From Auxenochlorella pyrenoidosa (lineage: Eukaryota; Chlorophyta; Trebouxiophyceae; Chlorellales; Chlorellaceae), in assembly GCA_001430745.1 (NCBI GenBank), contig KQ482041.1:1005156-1046446 (forward strand): a stretch of 41,291 nt of DNA, given 5' to 3'. The position numbers and the translations under genes were made by a program. The notes under the pieces were generated by a model, which worked only from the letters and a program-made list of their open reading frames with translations, was not told the DNA's origin and ran no database searches. Of the stretch, positions 1-11,323 are shown piece after piece; the stretch's first letter is position 1; every line of letters starts with the position of its first letter.

Positions 1-1790
1 GTTCTGACAGGAAGGCAGGGGGAAGTGCGCACTTCCCCCTGCCCTCGCCACAACCCAAGCAAAGCAGCCACGCGCTGCCCCCTCCCTTGTACCAACACGA
101 ACAACAGCCACCGCGGAAGACAACCTGCAAGGGTGGCTCACCGCTCGTCCATCTCGTAGTTGGGGGAGCCCTCCCCCCACCACACGTCGTGCTCGCTGTC
201 AGGCTCTCGCACGATGCGCTTGTCGCGCGGGCTGCAGGCCACGCGGCAGGGCAGAGGCCGGGCATGCCAGTCAAGCACCCAGGGCAGGGCCGCGCCACCA
301 GGCACATGGCAACGGCCTCATGCATGCATGCAAGCAGGCGCGCTGGCTGGCTGGCTAGGCTCCCAATCCTGCCTGCCTGCGGCCCGTCTTGGCGCCCGTC
401 ACGGTGGCCAGCGCGCCGCCCGCCACGATGTGTGTGCTGGGCTCATACTGCAGCGCCTGCAGGCAGGAGGGGAGAAGCTGGCGCGCCCGATATTGGCCTC
501 CACACCACGAGCAGACGCTCCAAGACTTGAAGGACGGCCCGGGCCCTCCGGCGGGGCACCAGGCCTCGCCTGTCGGCGCCTGCACTCTGTCGACGTCATA
601 ATCAGCCTAGCTTCCCGCACCCCTCCTGCCTGCGCCTGCCGCGCCACCCCACCTTTTCGTACAGCTCCGCAGGGCTGAGGTTGTGGTACACCACCAGCGG
701 CTTCAGGCCCGCATCCGACATGGCCTGCATGGCGACAGACACAGGCAGGGGCCAGGGCAGGGCGTCTGCAGGAGAGCCCGCCATCGGTGCTTGCCCTGCC
801 CTCACGGCGAGAAGCTCCGCAGCGCATCGCCTCGCCACTGCATGCACAGCGAGGCACGCCGCAGGTCCGAGAGCGCAGCGCACGCGACGAAGCGCCCGCT
901 TGAGGCGGCTGCTGCTGGCCGCTGTGCAGGCGTGCAGGCAGGCACGCTGCCGGCATGCCCGCCCACCTTGGCGAAGCCGCTGCTGCTGACCCCGCTGTGG
1001 TCCATGGCGCGCGGCGAGCCGGGGTCGCCACGGATCACGCGCGGGCCCGCCTGGCAGGGGGCGGGGGCGCACTTGGGGAAAGGGGTGGAGTGAGCGAGGC
1101 AGGGAAGCACCCGTGGGTGCAGGCCTGGTCCGGTGCGGCGGCGTGCAGCCTGCAGACGGCGCTGCAGCCAGCTTGGCTGCGGGTGTCGGCTTGTCCCGCG
1201 CATCTGGGCCCAAGCAGCCCTGCCGAGGTCCTGGCCCGACGGATGCACCCAACATGTGCTCTCAGTTGTCAGCCTGCCCGCTGGTCCTGGGGCGAGCGCC
1301 GGCGGCTCACCTGCCGCGCCTTGGAGCGCAGCGTCTCGCTGAGAGACAGGTCCCGCAGGCCCAGCGCCGCCGCATCCCGCTCCCGAAACGACTTTTGCAG
1401 CGCGCGCAGCTCCTCCACATTGGAGGCGCGGGGGGCGTGCGCGCGGTCCGACACAAGAGGCCTGCAGGAAGGGGGCCAGGGGCAGGGGCAGGGGGCAGGG
1501 CAGGGTAGGGTAGGTTGACTAGTAGGCGTGGTGTGCGGCATGCGGCAGCAGAGCAGGCAAGGATACGAAGGGTGTGTTTGCGTGATGCCCAGCAAGCAGA
1601 GGAGGACCCTAATGCTGCCTGCCTGAGATCCGGGGAGAGCAGCGATGGCTCTACTGTCGAGGTCCTGCAGCAGAGGGTGCAGCCTCGGTGCTTCGTGGCA
1701 CTGCGGCGGGTGGCGGCGATGCAGCGGCAGTGGCGGCGGTGGAGCAGGGCAGGAATCTCGACCTTTCCGAAAGTACCTGTGATCTGCCAT
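1..1790 (-). CDS. PCK: ATP-dependent phosphoenolpyruvate carboxykinase, N-terminal part (partial, runs off left edge)
   Basis: Converts oxaloacetate and ATP to phosphoenolpyruvate, CO2 and ADP (gluconeogenesis, possibly carbon concentration), normally in the cytosol. Exons read on the minus strand: 1790-1777, 1461-1311, 1050-967, 724-653, 456-377, 231-142, then an intron to the window edge. These give about 163 residues in one frame. Recognition rests on the plant/bacterial ATP-PEPCK N-terminal domain: [11 protein letters not shown], then [20 protein letters not shown], then [13 protein letters not shown]. The kinase domain with the ATP and metal sites lies outside the window. The first exon is inferred: ATGGCAGATCACAG followed by a GT donor has exactly the phase needed to join 1461 and gives MADHRPLVSD. 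The intron after 377 has a GC donor. The N-terminal 80 residues before HNLSP look like the variable plant-type extension. The family call is firm; the 14-nt start exon is less certain. Confidence 0.92.
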
Positions 1791-1943
1791 GCGATTCTAG
1801 GCCAGCAGGCCAGACCCAGCGACAAGGTGACTCAGGCGAGCGTCGACTGGCAAGCGATGGGTTGCTTGCTGCAAGAGATGATTTGACACCAATGATCAGC
1901 TGCCAGACGGCTATCGACATGCCCTTAAGGTCTCAACTGGGAC
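1791..1943. promoter_or_regulatory. Divergent promoter region between PEPCK and the SP1/MUL1-like gene
   Basis: Only 153 bp separate the two proposed start codons, which face away from each other, so both promoters and both 5' UTRs must fit here or overlap the genes. A CCAAT pentamer lies at 1889-1893, about 50 bp before the plus-strand start. I see no clear TATA box. The role is inferred from position alone. Confidence 0.4.
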
Positions 1944-3983
1944 ATGGCGCAGCACACGCAGCAGTCTGCAGGGTTTGCCGGTGAACACCCTGGCGTCTCG
2001 GCACTCTGCACCACCCACGCCATGCTGCTGGGCTTCTTATCGTACGGCGGCCTGGCCAGCTGCGCCTTGGGCGGCCTGCTGGCCCTGGTGGGGCTCGCAA
2101 AGGGCAAACAGGCGCGCCAGCTGGGGGCCGCAGTGCCCGTCGACAGCCTATCAGGTACCGGGGATCGCTGCAGGGCGGAAATGGGAGGCCCGGAAGTGCC
2201 TGGCGGCAGTGTCGGCGGCGCCTCGCTCTTCCTGCACGGCTGTCAGCCCCACCCGTGAGCCCTCCTCCACCCCTGTGGTGCTCGCAGACCTGAAGCAGCT
2301 ATGGGCACTAGTACCCGTGCTGATTGCGGTGACGGGGCGGGTGCTGGCCCCCAAACCGTATGCTTGCGAGATGAGCGAGACAGAGGCGGCCATTGTGGAG
2401 GTGCGTCCTGGCACGGCTCCCTGCTGATGCCGTGGGCCGTGAACCAGCATCACCTGCCCTGGACTGGCTTTACTGTGCAGGCGTGCAATCATCATTAGGC
2501 TCCCCCTTCTGAGCACCGTTAAGTGCTGTGTTAGCTCTTTGTCCCACTGTTCCTTGTCCCCTCCCCTCCTCCCCACCACAGCCGGAGAGGGTTGCGCTGT
2601 GCTTGCGCTCCACCTCATGCCATCCCCGCCCCCTAGCCGCCCCGCAGATGCGCGAGGAGAAGCGCAGCGAGCGGCGCACCGGCGCCGACACCTGGGTGGG
2701 CGAGGCGCAGCTGCTGCGGGAGAGCGTGCGCGAGACGGAGTGGGCCCTGGCCGACGGCTCGCGCGCAGAGCTGCCTGTGGAGGGGGGGCGGTATGCCGAG
2801 GGCGACTACCTGCAGATGAGCGGCGACCGGCTGTGAGCTCGCTGAGAAGGGGGGTGGGGTTGTTCACGGCTTGCCAGGGTGGTGCAGGCAGGGCAGTTGT
2901 CGCAGCCAGGCATCTGTGCATGCGCACAGGGGAACTTGCCGAACTGCTTGCGGGCGCGGGTTCGCACGGCGGGCGTGGGAGTGGGAAGAAGACGCAGCGT
3001 GGGTGTGCAAAGCCCGGCTGCGGCTGCTGCCCGTGCCCGCCGACGTCCCGCGCCCTCCCCCCGCCCGCCCCCGCAGCATCCCCGCCGCCCAGCGCCACTT
3101 CACCGTGGTGCTGGCGGAGCAGGTGACGGGCGCGCGCCCACTGGGGGTGCGCCAGGTGGAGCGCTGCCTGCCGGTGGGCACCATGCTGACGGCTGTGGGC
3201 GAGCTCAACGCGGCGGTGGAGCACCCCTCTGCCTTCAAGGTGCGGCGCCCGTCAATGACAGGCCGGCGACAGCCCTCTCGCGTGTGTGGTCGGGCCCGGC
3301 GTTGTGCCATGTGGCCACGCATGCCAGCTTCAGCTGCCAGCGCATGCACGCCTGCGGTGCACACATTGCTGTCCACACGCCGTGCCCTCTTGTGCGCCCC
3401 CAGAGGGTGCGACCGGCAACCTTCAGCCCTGCCCATTGACCGCTCCCCGCAGGGCGCTGTGCGGCGCGGCGGCAAGATGCTGGTGCTGCGCCCGCCCCGG
3501 GACGGCCCATTTGTGTTCAGCCGCCAGCCGCTGCCAGAGCTGATTGCCTCGCTGCAAGCCACGTCCACTGCCTGCCAGCAGTGGGCGACGGTGTTCACCG
3601 CAGTGGGGGCCACCATGCTTGTGGCTGCAGCCACGCAGCACGCTGCCACCTGGCTGCGGCGGCGCAGCATCCGCCGGCGGGTCGAGAAGGCGCTGCGCCA
3701 GAGGCAGGCAGCACCTGGGCAGGCGGGAGCAGCTGCATGCGCACCCGGTGGCGCGGCAGGGGCTGCCTCGCCTGCCGCGGCGTCTTCTGCTGTCGGCCAG
3801 GGCAGCGGGGATGCGGGCGGCGGGCTGGCGGGCGGGCTGTGCGTGGTCTGCCTGGAGCACTCCCCAGACACCGTCTTCCCCAGCTGCGGCCACCTGTGTG
3901 CGTGCAGCCGCTGCGCCGCCAGCCTGGCGCGCTGCCCCATTTGCCGGTCTCGAGGCCGCCCCATACGGGTGTACACCCCATAG
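1944..3983 (+). CDS. SP1: SP1/MUL1-type membrane-anchored RING E3 ubiquitin ligase
   Basis: Predicted E3 ubiquitin ligase of the MUL1 (mitochondrial) / SP1 (chloroplast outer envelope) family, which controls turnover of outer-membrane proteins such as import machinery. Exons: 1944-2154, 2288-2400, 2648-2832, 3077-3239, 3453-3983; 400 residues, all phases consistent. An N-terminal hydrophobic segment (about residues 27-50) is followed by the GIDE-type intermembrane domain, including MREEKRSERRTGADTW and FVFSRQPLPELI. A second hydrophobic segment (WATVFTAVGATMLVAAA) comes next. A C-terminal C3HC4 RING has CVVC, CGHLCACSRC and CPIC and ends 11 residues before the stop. This two-membrane-span plus C-terminal RING layout is diagnostic. 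The start is the first ATG of the first exon. Whether it serves plastid, mitochondrion or peroxisome cannot be read from the sequence. An alanine/glycine-rich linker of about 45 residues precedes the RING. Confidence 0.88.
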
Positions 3984-4468
3984 CAGCGGGGCAGCACATC
4001 TGCTCTGCACCCCCCCGCCAGGGATGCAGAGCTCGTGCCCCTGCAGGGTTCAGAGCCAAAACCTGGTCGCTTGTTGTACACAGTTACATTCCTGCTGCCC
4101 CTGATCTGGCCTGTATCATCAACGCCTCTCAACCCTGTACATGTTTCCTGCTGAACCAGCCTGCAGCTTTTCTGACCACTGTGCTGAACTCTGCTCCTTT
4201 TCTTGCAGCACCCTTCTTGCAACACCTTTCTGGCAACATTTCGTCTGTCCAGCAGCAAGAGCGAAGCCTTGCGCACACTGCGGCTGCCGCAAGGATCGTC
4301 TTCCTTCACAGTGACGTGGAAAACGTCCTCAACTGAACGCCCACTGCTGCACCGTGCTGAAGAGGAGAGGTGGCGCCGGCGGCGGCGCCCACAGCATGCA
4401 CATCACAGCAGCGCCTCAGCCCAGCCAAATTGGCCAGGCGAGAGTCAGCGTTTCCCTCTTCCGCAATC
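3984..4468. other. Intergenic: 3' UTR of the RING ligase gene and 5' region of TSB
   Basis: This 485-bp stretch is noticeably less GC-rich than the flanking exons up to about 4340, as expected for a 3' UTR. No TGTAA polyadenylation signal of the usual green-algal type is visible; the nearest are TGTAC and TGTAT variants. An ATG at 4396, out of frame with TSB, opens a short overlapping reading frame to 4542. No other gene is evident. Confidence 0.5.
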
Positions 4469-5973
4469 ATGCAGTGCGCAACGTCGGTGGGGCGGCTGCA
4501 GGCCGGCAGCAGCTTCCTGGCGGGCGAGTCGCTGCGGCCTAGGCGCCAGCAGCGTTGCCAGCAGCAGCAGCAGGCGCAGCGTCAGCCCATCATGGCCACC
4601 GCTGCTCCTGAGAAGCCCAGCCCCCTTGCCAAGGAGGCCCGGCCGGGTCCCGATGGCCGATTCGGGATTTTCGGCGGCCGATATGTGCCTGAGACTCTCA
4701 TCGTTGCTCTGAATGAGCTGTCTGCGGCCTACGAGGAGGCTAAGAACGATCCCGCATTCCAGGTGAGGCTGGGGCTCCTCTGCAGCAGTTTCGACCGCCT
4801 GACATCCACAGAATTGTACATTCGGAGGCAACAATTGCGCCCGATTAGCTGCAGGCGCTCCACCTCTGGTGCCGCCACCGCTGCCTGTCGGCACCCGCAG
4901 CGAGTCGTGGCCCCGACTCCCTGCCTCGCCCGTCTCCCTGCCTGTCATGCAGGCGGAGCTGGAGGCGCAGCTGAAGGACTATGTGGGCCGGCCCTCGCCG
5001 CTGTACCATGCAGACCGCCTGTCTGAGCACTACCGCAGGTGCCCGTTGCTGCTCCCACCTAGTGCCTCGCTGCCACCTGCGCCCTGGGCTGGCCGTGTGT
5101 GCACGTGCCACGCAGAGGGGCCCTGCAGATTACGCAGAAGTCTTGGAGGTGTATGCACGCAGGCTCACTGCACTCCCTGTTGCATGCCGCTCAGCCGCCC
5201 CGCTGCACTGCGTTGCTGAGTCGCTGCTGCCGCCCCTCGCTGCTGTGCCGCCCTGCAGGCCCGACGGCAGCCGCCCGGAGATCTACCTGAAGCGCGAGGA
5301 CCTGAACCACACCGGCGCCCACAAGATCAACAACTCCCTGGGCCAGGCGCTGCTGTGCAAGCGCATGGGCAAGAAGCGCATCATCGCCGAGACGGGGGCG
5401 GGGCAGCACGGCGTGGCCACGGTGCGCCGCCACAGCCGCGCCGCGCGCTGCATGCTGCCGGCCAGCCTCGCTGCGCCCACGCACAAACGGCATGGGCACA
5501 TCGCCTGGTGTGCCCCTTGTGCCAGAGCAGAGTGTGCATGCCGCCTGCTGCCGTCGGGCGTGCGCACCCCCTGAGCCCTGGCCCCCCGCACCCCCCCCCC
5601 CCCCCCCCGCGCAGGCCACGGTGTGCGCCAAGGCAGGCCTGGAGTGCATTGTGTACATGGGGGAGAAGGACATGGAGCGCCAGGCGCTCAACGTCTTCCG
5701 CATGCGGCTGCTGGGAGCAGAGGTGAGCGCATCACGCGTCCGCTGCTGCACGGGCGCTGTGCTGCACCCAGCAGCCTGCGTGCGCGCCCAGGGCGGCGGT
5801 CCCTTTTCGTGAATGAACAACGGGCGCCAGGAAGGAGGGAGGGGCGGCTGGTGCTGACGGCAGCTGTGCAAGTCCTGTGCCGGGCCGACGGCTGCTGGCG
5901 CGCCGCCGCCCCTGCCGCTGCTGCAGGTGCGGCCGGTGACCAGCGGCACGCGCACGCTCAAGGACGCCACCTC

Positions 5974-6004
<31 letters not shown>

Positions 6005-7698
6005 GAGACGACGCACTACATCCTGGGCAGCGTGGCGGGGCCGCACCCCTTCCCCATGATGGTGGGCGGCGCGAGGGCGTGAGGGCCTGGCGCGTGGTGT
6101 GGGCCTGCGCCAGCGCTGGTGTGATGGGCGGCTCGCTGGCCGGGCACTGCCATGGGTCAGCAGCAGTTGCGATGCCCCCTACCCGCTTTTCGCCCCCAAG
6201 ACCAGTCTGTTGACGTGTGCCCCCCCCCACCCCCACCCCCACCCACCCCCCACACACACAGGTGCGCGACTTCCACGCCTGCATCGGCAAGGAGACGCGG
6301 CGGCAGGCGCAGGAGAAGTGGGGCGGCCTGCCCGACATCATGGTCGCCTGCGTGGGCGGCGGCTCCAACGCCATGGGCCTCTTCCACGAGTTCGTCGAGG
6401 ACGAGAGCGTGCGCCTGATCGGCGTGGAGGCGGGTGAGCCGCGCGGGGCGGTGGGCAACCGTGTGCTTGCCGGCACAGGCGCGTACTGCTGTCCTGGACG
6501 CTGCTCCACGTGTGCTGCTGGGGTGGCGAGTGCGTGGCGGTTGCCGCCAGAGGGCGCCGCGGCAGGCTGCGCAAAGTTGCGTGCTTGGGGGCGGCAGGCG
6601 CCGCTCAGCGCCGCGCTTGCCCGACCCTCCCCGCCGCCTGCAACCCCCCCTTTCCGGCGCAGGCGGCGAGGGCGTCAACACGCCCAAGCACGCGGCCACG
6701 CTGACGCTGGGCCGCCCCGGCGTGCTGCACGGCTCCTACTCGCTGCTCATCCAGGATGAGGAGGGGCAGGTGGTGGACCCCCACTCCATCTCCGCGGGGT
6801 GAGGGCGCCGGGCCGCGCACCGCCCAGCCATGCCCAGCAGGATGGCCTGCCCGCTCGGGGATGCTCAGCAGCGGGTGCTTGGATGGAGAAGGCACGGCCC
6901 CTGCTCCGCGGGCGTTGCCTTGCGCACCAAGGCTGCAGGACCAACTGGGGCCTGCCGGGGCCATGCCCCACCCCCTCAACCCAACCCCACCCTTGCCCCC
7001 CCACCCCCCACCCCCCCCCGCAGCCTGGACTACCCAGGCGTGGGCCCCGAGCACTCGTACCTCAAGGATATTGGCCGCGCCGAGTACCACGCCGTGACCG
7101 GTGGGTGCCGGCGGGCCTGGAAGGGCGCATGGTGGCAGACGGGACGTCTCCTCTGCAAAGGGCCTGGTGCCTGGCGCTCGCCACGCTGTGCTGTCCCTGG
7201 GGCTCTTGAATGGGTGTGCGGCATAGGTGCCCTGCAGCGCCCTGTGGAGTTCTTCTGCCAGTGCTGCAGCCTCTCTCTCCCCTGCGCAATTGTCGGCTCA
7301 GCCTCCCATCGCCCCCCCCCCCCCCTTTCGCGGCAGACGACGAGGCACTGGCCGCCTTCCAGCTGGTGTCTCGGCTGGAGGGCATCATCCCTGCGCTGGA
7401 GACCTCCCACGCCCTGGCATACCTGGACAAGCTGTGCCCCACCGTCCCCGACGGCACCCGCATCGTGCTCAACTGCAGCGGCCGCGGCGACAAGGACGTG
7501 ACGGTGCGTGGGGGCGCGCCCGGGGCAGCGCCGCTGCCGTGCCCTGCATTGTGCCAGGCGTGGCGACACAGCACTCCTCACCGCCGCCGTGCTCCCTCTG
7601 ACGCTGCCGCCGGCGCGCCCCTCCCCCCGGCCCCCCACCCTTGGCTGCAGAACGCGGCCAACTACCTGCCCCACCTCGCCGGCGGCCCCAAGCCCTGA
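4469..7698 (+). CDS. TSB: Tryptophan synthase beta subunit, plastid-targeted
   Basis: PLP enzyme joining indole and L-serine to make L-tryptophan, the last step of the pathway, in the chloroplast with the alpha subunit. Exons: 4469-4762, 4953-5038, 5259-5421, 5615-5722, 5927-6061, 6262-6433, 6663-6798, 7024-7100, 7337-7503, 7651-7698; 461 residues in perfect phase. After a transit-like Arg/Gln-rich N-terminus (about 50 residues), the body starts at [15 protein letters not shown]. The PLP lysine is K149 in HTGAHKINN, the catalytic glutamate is E171 in AETGAGQHG, and the PLP phosphate loop is GGGSNAMG. Also visible are [17 protein letters not shown] and the C-terminal [10 protein letters not shown]. 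The ATG at 4469 is the first in frame. An 18-base C run forms the pyrimidine tract before exon 4. Identity is as secure as sequence reading allows. Confidence 0.98.
5591..5608 (+). repeat. Poly(C) run of 18 at a splice acceptor
   Basis: Eighteen consecutive C bases directly precede the gcgcag acceptor of TSB exon 4, so the pyrimidine tract is almost pure cytosine. Similar C-rich runs precede TSB exon 6 (about 6220-6254) and exon 8 (about 6998-7020). Confidence 0.85.
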
Positions 7699-8339
7699 GC
7701 GACCCGCAGCGGCCAGGCGCAGGCCCGCCCTTGACTACTTGCATTTGTAGACTCCCCCTGCGCTCGCGTGATACCACGCGGCGCACCATGCATCCCCATT
7801 CTCTCCTTTCACGTTGTCCACCCCACATTTCGTTGGCGCCACCGGCCCGCCCAGTGCAATTCTACAGTAGCAACCAGCTGAAGCAGCCGGGGGCATTAGC
7901 GGGAGATGGAGCGGTCGTCGGGGGTCGTCGGGGGTCGCAGCAGCGGCAGCGCACAAGGGGCTGTTGATGGGGGTGGAGAGCTCCACGTGACGATGACACG
8001 TGTGCAGCTGCAGGGTGAAGAGAGATGGGATTCCGGGTTGAGAGCCGTGGTGCTGGAGCGGAGCGGCGCCAACATGGCGCCTGTGCAGCTCGTGTTCTGA
8101 GCGCCTGAATTGTATCATCTTGCACCCGTGACAGCCGTGCATGGCGCCGTCTCTTGGCAACACAGGCATCCAGGGCTGGGATCCCTAACAGGGACAGCTG
8201 CCAAGGCCTGGAATGATGGAAGCTGCACTACCAAGCATCCAGGCTGGCACCAACAGAAGAGCATCCAATTGTGCTGCTGCGGCGGCTCTAAACTGATCTG
8301 GGCACAGCCGCTGGGTGTTAAACATTTATAGAACCAGAA
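7699..8339. other. Intergenic: TSB 3' UTR and upstream region of the membrane-protein gene
   Basis: No reading frame here has splice logic or a recognisable product. A short GTCGGGG repeat occurs at about 7915-7938. The last 200 bp before 8340 are lower in GC and probably hold the promoter and 5' UTR of the next gene. No TGTAA signal was noticed after the TSB stop. Confidence 0.45.
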
Positions 8340-10930
8340 ATGGAGCGTGAGGCAGCCCCGTCCAAGGCAGCAGTGACCTCCCCTGACGCTGCCACAGCGC
8401 AGCCAATTGCAGCAAGCTCCCTGGGTGCAGTCCAAGAGGCATCTAATGCAGGGGTAGCATCAGCTGCCGCTGCTGGGCCTTCTGCCCTTCTGGCAGCTCC
8501 GGGAACCCCTGCTGCTGCCGCCGCTGCCCGCCCGCCCAGCTCCCTTCAGGCTGGTACCAGCACCAGCACGGCAGGCGCTGGAAAGCCTGCTGGCGGCGGC
8601 CGTGAGGCGGCACGCAGGCTGTCAGGCGGCACGCAGGCTGACGTCATGACCCCGCCTGTCTGCCTGGCCTTGAGCCTGGCCAGCGTCGGCATTGCCGGCC
8701 TCCTGCTCATGACGCCTGGCCTGGCAAGTGGGCCAGCTGCACATGCCGCGGCTGGAAAACTTGCATGGGTGACTGCTATCATCCTGGTTATGAAATGCCC
8801 AATAGACCTGGGTTTTGCGGCACCCAATGTCCTCGAGCGCTGCTCTCTGCCAGCAAACTGGCTTCTGGGGGGGGCCGCCGCTTCCCTGCGTTCTGCATGT
8901 GCTGCAGGCGGCCCGTGGCCTGTTCCGCAAGGATGCCATCCACCCACTGGACGCCCAGCATGTCAGCCTGGGGCGAATGGATGCCGCAGGCGCTCTGGCT
9001 GACGCTGGGGCCTTGGCGGCACTGGCGCTGCCCCACGACAGCTGGGCCCGGGCCGGCATGGGCGCTCGTGCTGCAGGCGGGCCATGGGAATGCGGCGGGG
9101 CTGAACTGCGCGGCTGCCGCCGCAACATGGCACTGCAGCGTTGGGTGTGAGGCAGCTGCACAGTGCAGCCCGTTTGGTTCCTGCAAAGCAACACAAGGCC
9201 AGCTCTGCTGAGCTGGGTTCCACAGCATTCGCTCCCCTCCAAGTAGTACCATTGACCCGCTCTCTTCCCTACCTGGTGTGCAGACCTGCTGAAGCTCGGC
9301 CTGGCAGCCAGGGGCCTCGCCGACACCGTCAACTCTGCCCGCTACAGCGGCGCCGTGTCTCCCCTGCTCGTCCTCCCTTTCCTCCTCGCCACCGCTTCTG
9401 GCTTTGTCCTGCCAGCCTGGGACCTGCTGGCTGCTGGGCGCAGCAAGGTGGGAGAAGGGCGTCTAGCAGCATGCTTGCTGGGTGTGTTGGACTCTCAGCT
9501 CAGGTTCAATGCTGCGCACGTTGCCGCTGGCCTCGATGCATGCCATCCGTGCAAGGAGCTGCCATGGGGGGCTTGCCTGGCCTGACCGCAAACTTCCACT
9601 CTTGCAACCTACCAGGGCCTGCTGGGCGAGCTTCGCTGCCGCCTTGCCCCTCCAACCCGCTCCCTGCTGGCCGGCGCTCACTACCTGCTGTCCCTGCTGC
9701 TGCCAGCCTCTGGGGCAGCGCTGCTCACCTTCTGCCCACGGGTGGGTGAGCCCGGCGGTCGGCCGTCCATGCGTCCGACTGCTGCCTCGAAGGCAAAAGT
9801 CCCCTGCACTGCGCATCACGCCCCCCTGGCGGCGCATCCCCCATCTTACAGTGCATTTTTTGGCCCTTCCTCTGTGCAGTTTGCCAGCTACCACATGTTT
9901 GGGTACAGGTGCGAGGGTGTTTGCTCGGCTGTTGTGGTGTAAATGCATGCTTGCAGCTGGGCAGTATCTTGTCGCGCCTGGCCTCTGCCTCATGCATTGC
10001 CATGGGACGCTCACGTAACACCCCTGCATGCTCAGCTCAAGAGCACTTGCGCAATGCCAGTTGCCTGCCCCTCTTCAAGTCCTTCCTCCCCCCCTGAACA
10101 TCCTGCCAAAATGCAAGGCAGGATCCCCTTCCCAGGATCCCCTACACGTTTTGTTGCAAAGTTGACAAGACATGAATTGCTCGCCGCTAGCGCTCAAACA
10201 TGCGCCTGCAGCTACGGGGCATCTGCATCCCTGATGGCCACACTGGCGGGAGGAGCCTCCATGTTCACTTTGCCCATGACGAACCTGCTGCTCAAGGTGA
10301 GCGCTGCTGGCACTTGCACACATGCCAGGCGCAAACACAGGCCTTGTGGTCCCTGGTGCGCCTGCTGGCGGCTGCAGGTGGGGGGCATTGGAACATGCCG
10401 CCTGCTTCTGCCTGGATGTCCTGTTTGTGTGCAGGATGCTGCCATCAGCGGTGCGCTGGGGACCGCGCCTGCCCAAGTGCTCAATGCTGGCCAGCTGCTG
10501 GCGGCCCTGCCCCACCTGGCCGTGCTGCTGCCCATGCTTATGGGTGAGTGAGGGGCTCGCACGGAGGCTGGGACAACAGCCTGCCTGGCACGGCGGGTAG
10601 GCACGTGCGTGTTGTCTGTTGATACTGTTGAAGAAACCAAGCAGCGGCTAAGAGCCGTGCTGCAGTGTAGCGTGAGGGCCTGGTTCCTTCACGTCCCGTC
10701 CTCATCAAATGGTCCTCTGTCAGTAGCCTTCCAACCTACCACGTGCCCCTGCAGGAGGCGGAAGCTCTGCAGGCGGGGCCGGGTGGTTGATGCCCGCCCA
10801 CACAGCCACTTGGCTCTTTGCCCTGGTCACCTCTGCCGCTGGCCTGCTGGCCGGCAGACCAAAGCCTGCTAGCATGGGGGAGACTGCTGGAGAGGCAACG
10901 ATGGGGGGCCAGACCGGCAAGGAGGACTGA
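8340..10930 (+). CDS. Uncharacterised multi-pass membrane protein
   Basis: I do not recognise the family. Reconstructed exons: 8340-8768, 8908 to about 9055-9067, 9284-9447, 9616-9741, 9880-9908, 10212-10296, 10435-10543, 10806-10930; about 404-408 residues. All joins keep one frame except that the donor after exon 2 is uncertain: either a GC donor at 9056 or a weak GT at 9068, both with compatible phase. The first 100 residues are Ala/Ser/Gly/Pro-rich low complexity and probably disordered. Five or six hydrophobic stretches follow, including VCLALSLASVGIAGLLLM, SPLLVLPFLLATASGFVL, HYLLSLLLPASGAALLTF, ASLMATLAGGASMF and a C-terminal pair ending ALVTSAAGLLAG. The C-terminal tail is short, hydrophilic and charged (ETAGEATMGGQTGKED). 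A 29-nt exon (9880-9908) encodes FASYHMFGY. The coherent phase through eight exons argues for a real gene; the function is unknown. Confidence 0.6.
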
Positions 10931-11323
10931 CAGCTCTTGCTCAAGTGGCTGCTGGCCAGCTGGCGGGCAGGCGCACTGCTTACATGGCCTCCTTTTCTGT
11001 GCACCATCCACCTGCATTGCCATGCTGGAAACGTCCTGAAGGGGCCTCTTGCTCAGCCACGGCTTCCATGCCTCTGCCTCTCTGCCCTGTTGCACAGCAT
11101 GCACCCTCCTGCATCCGCTTTGTCAAGAATGCCCGCCATCGACAACTCGGCCTGGTGCAGCAGACCGTTCAGGGACGGAGAGCAGCAAGCAGGGATGGCA
11201 TGCAGTACCAGAGCTGACAACTCAACAACTGGCTGCTTACAGGGCGCGCTGTGCGCATGGCGTATGGCACGTGGGAGCTGGCACCAGGGCCGCCCCGGCG
11301 GGTTGCCAGGCGCTGCCGCCGGC
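10931..11323. other. Convergent 3' intergenic region
   Basis: This 393-bp stretch separates the stop codons of the plus-strand membrane-protein gene and the minus-strand F-box/LRR gene, so it should hold both 3' UTRs. Open frames cross it, but none shows family similarity or paired splice sites. No clear polyadenylation signal was noticed on either strand. Confidence 0.4.

Noticed and set aside
320..358. TGCATG and GGCTGGCTGGCTGG short repeats as a functional array
   Set aside because: Only two to three units, inside a PEPCK intron, consistent with ordinary simple sequence.
2151..3224. Long minus-strand open frame of 357 codons
   Set aside because: It is the antisense of the RING ligase exons and introns; high GC removes stop codons by chance, and the translation is Arg/Pro/Ala-rich without family similarity.
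2864..4309. Minus-strand open frame of 481 codons
   Set aside because: It is antisense to the RING ligase last exons, whose plus-strand reading has a clear RING motif. Composition is that of a shadow frame.
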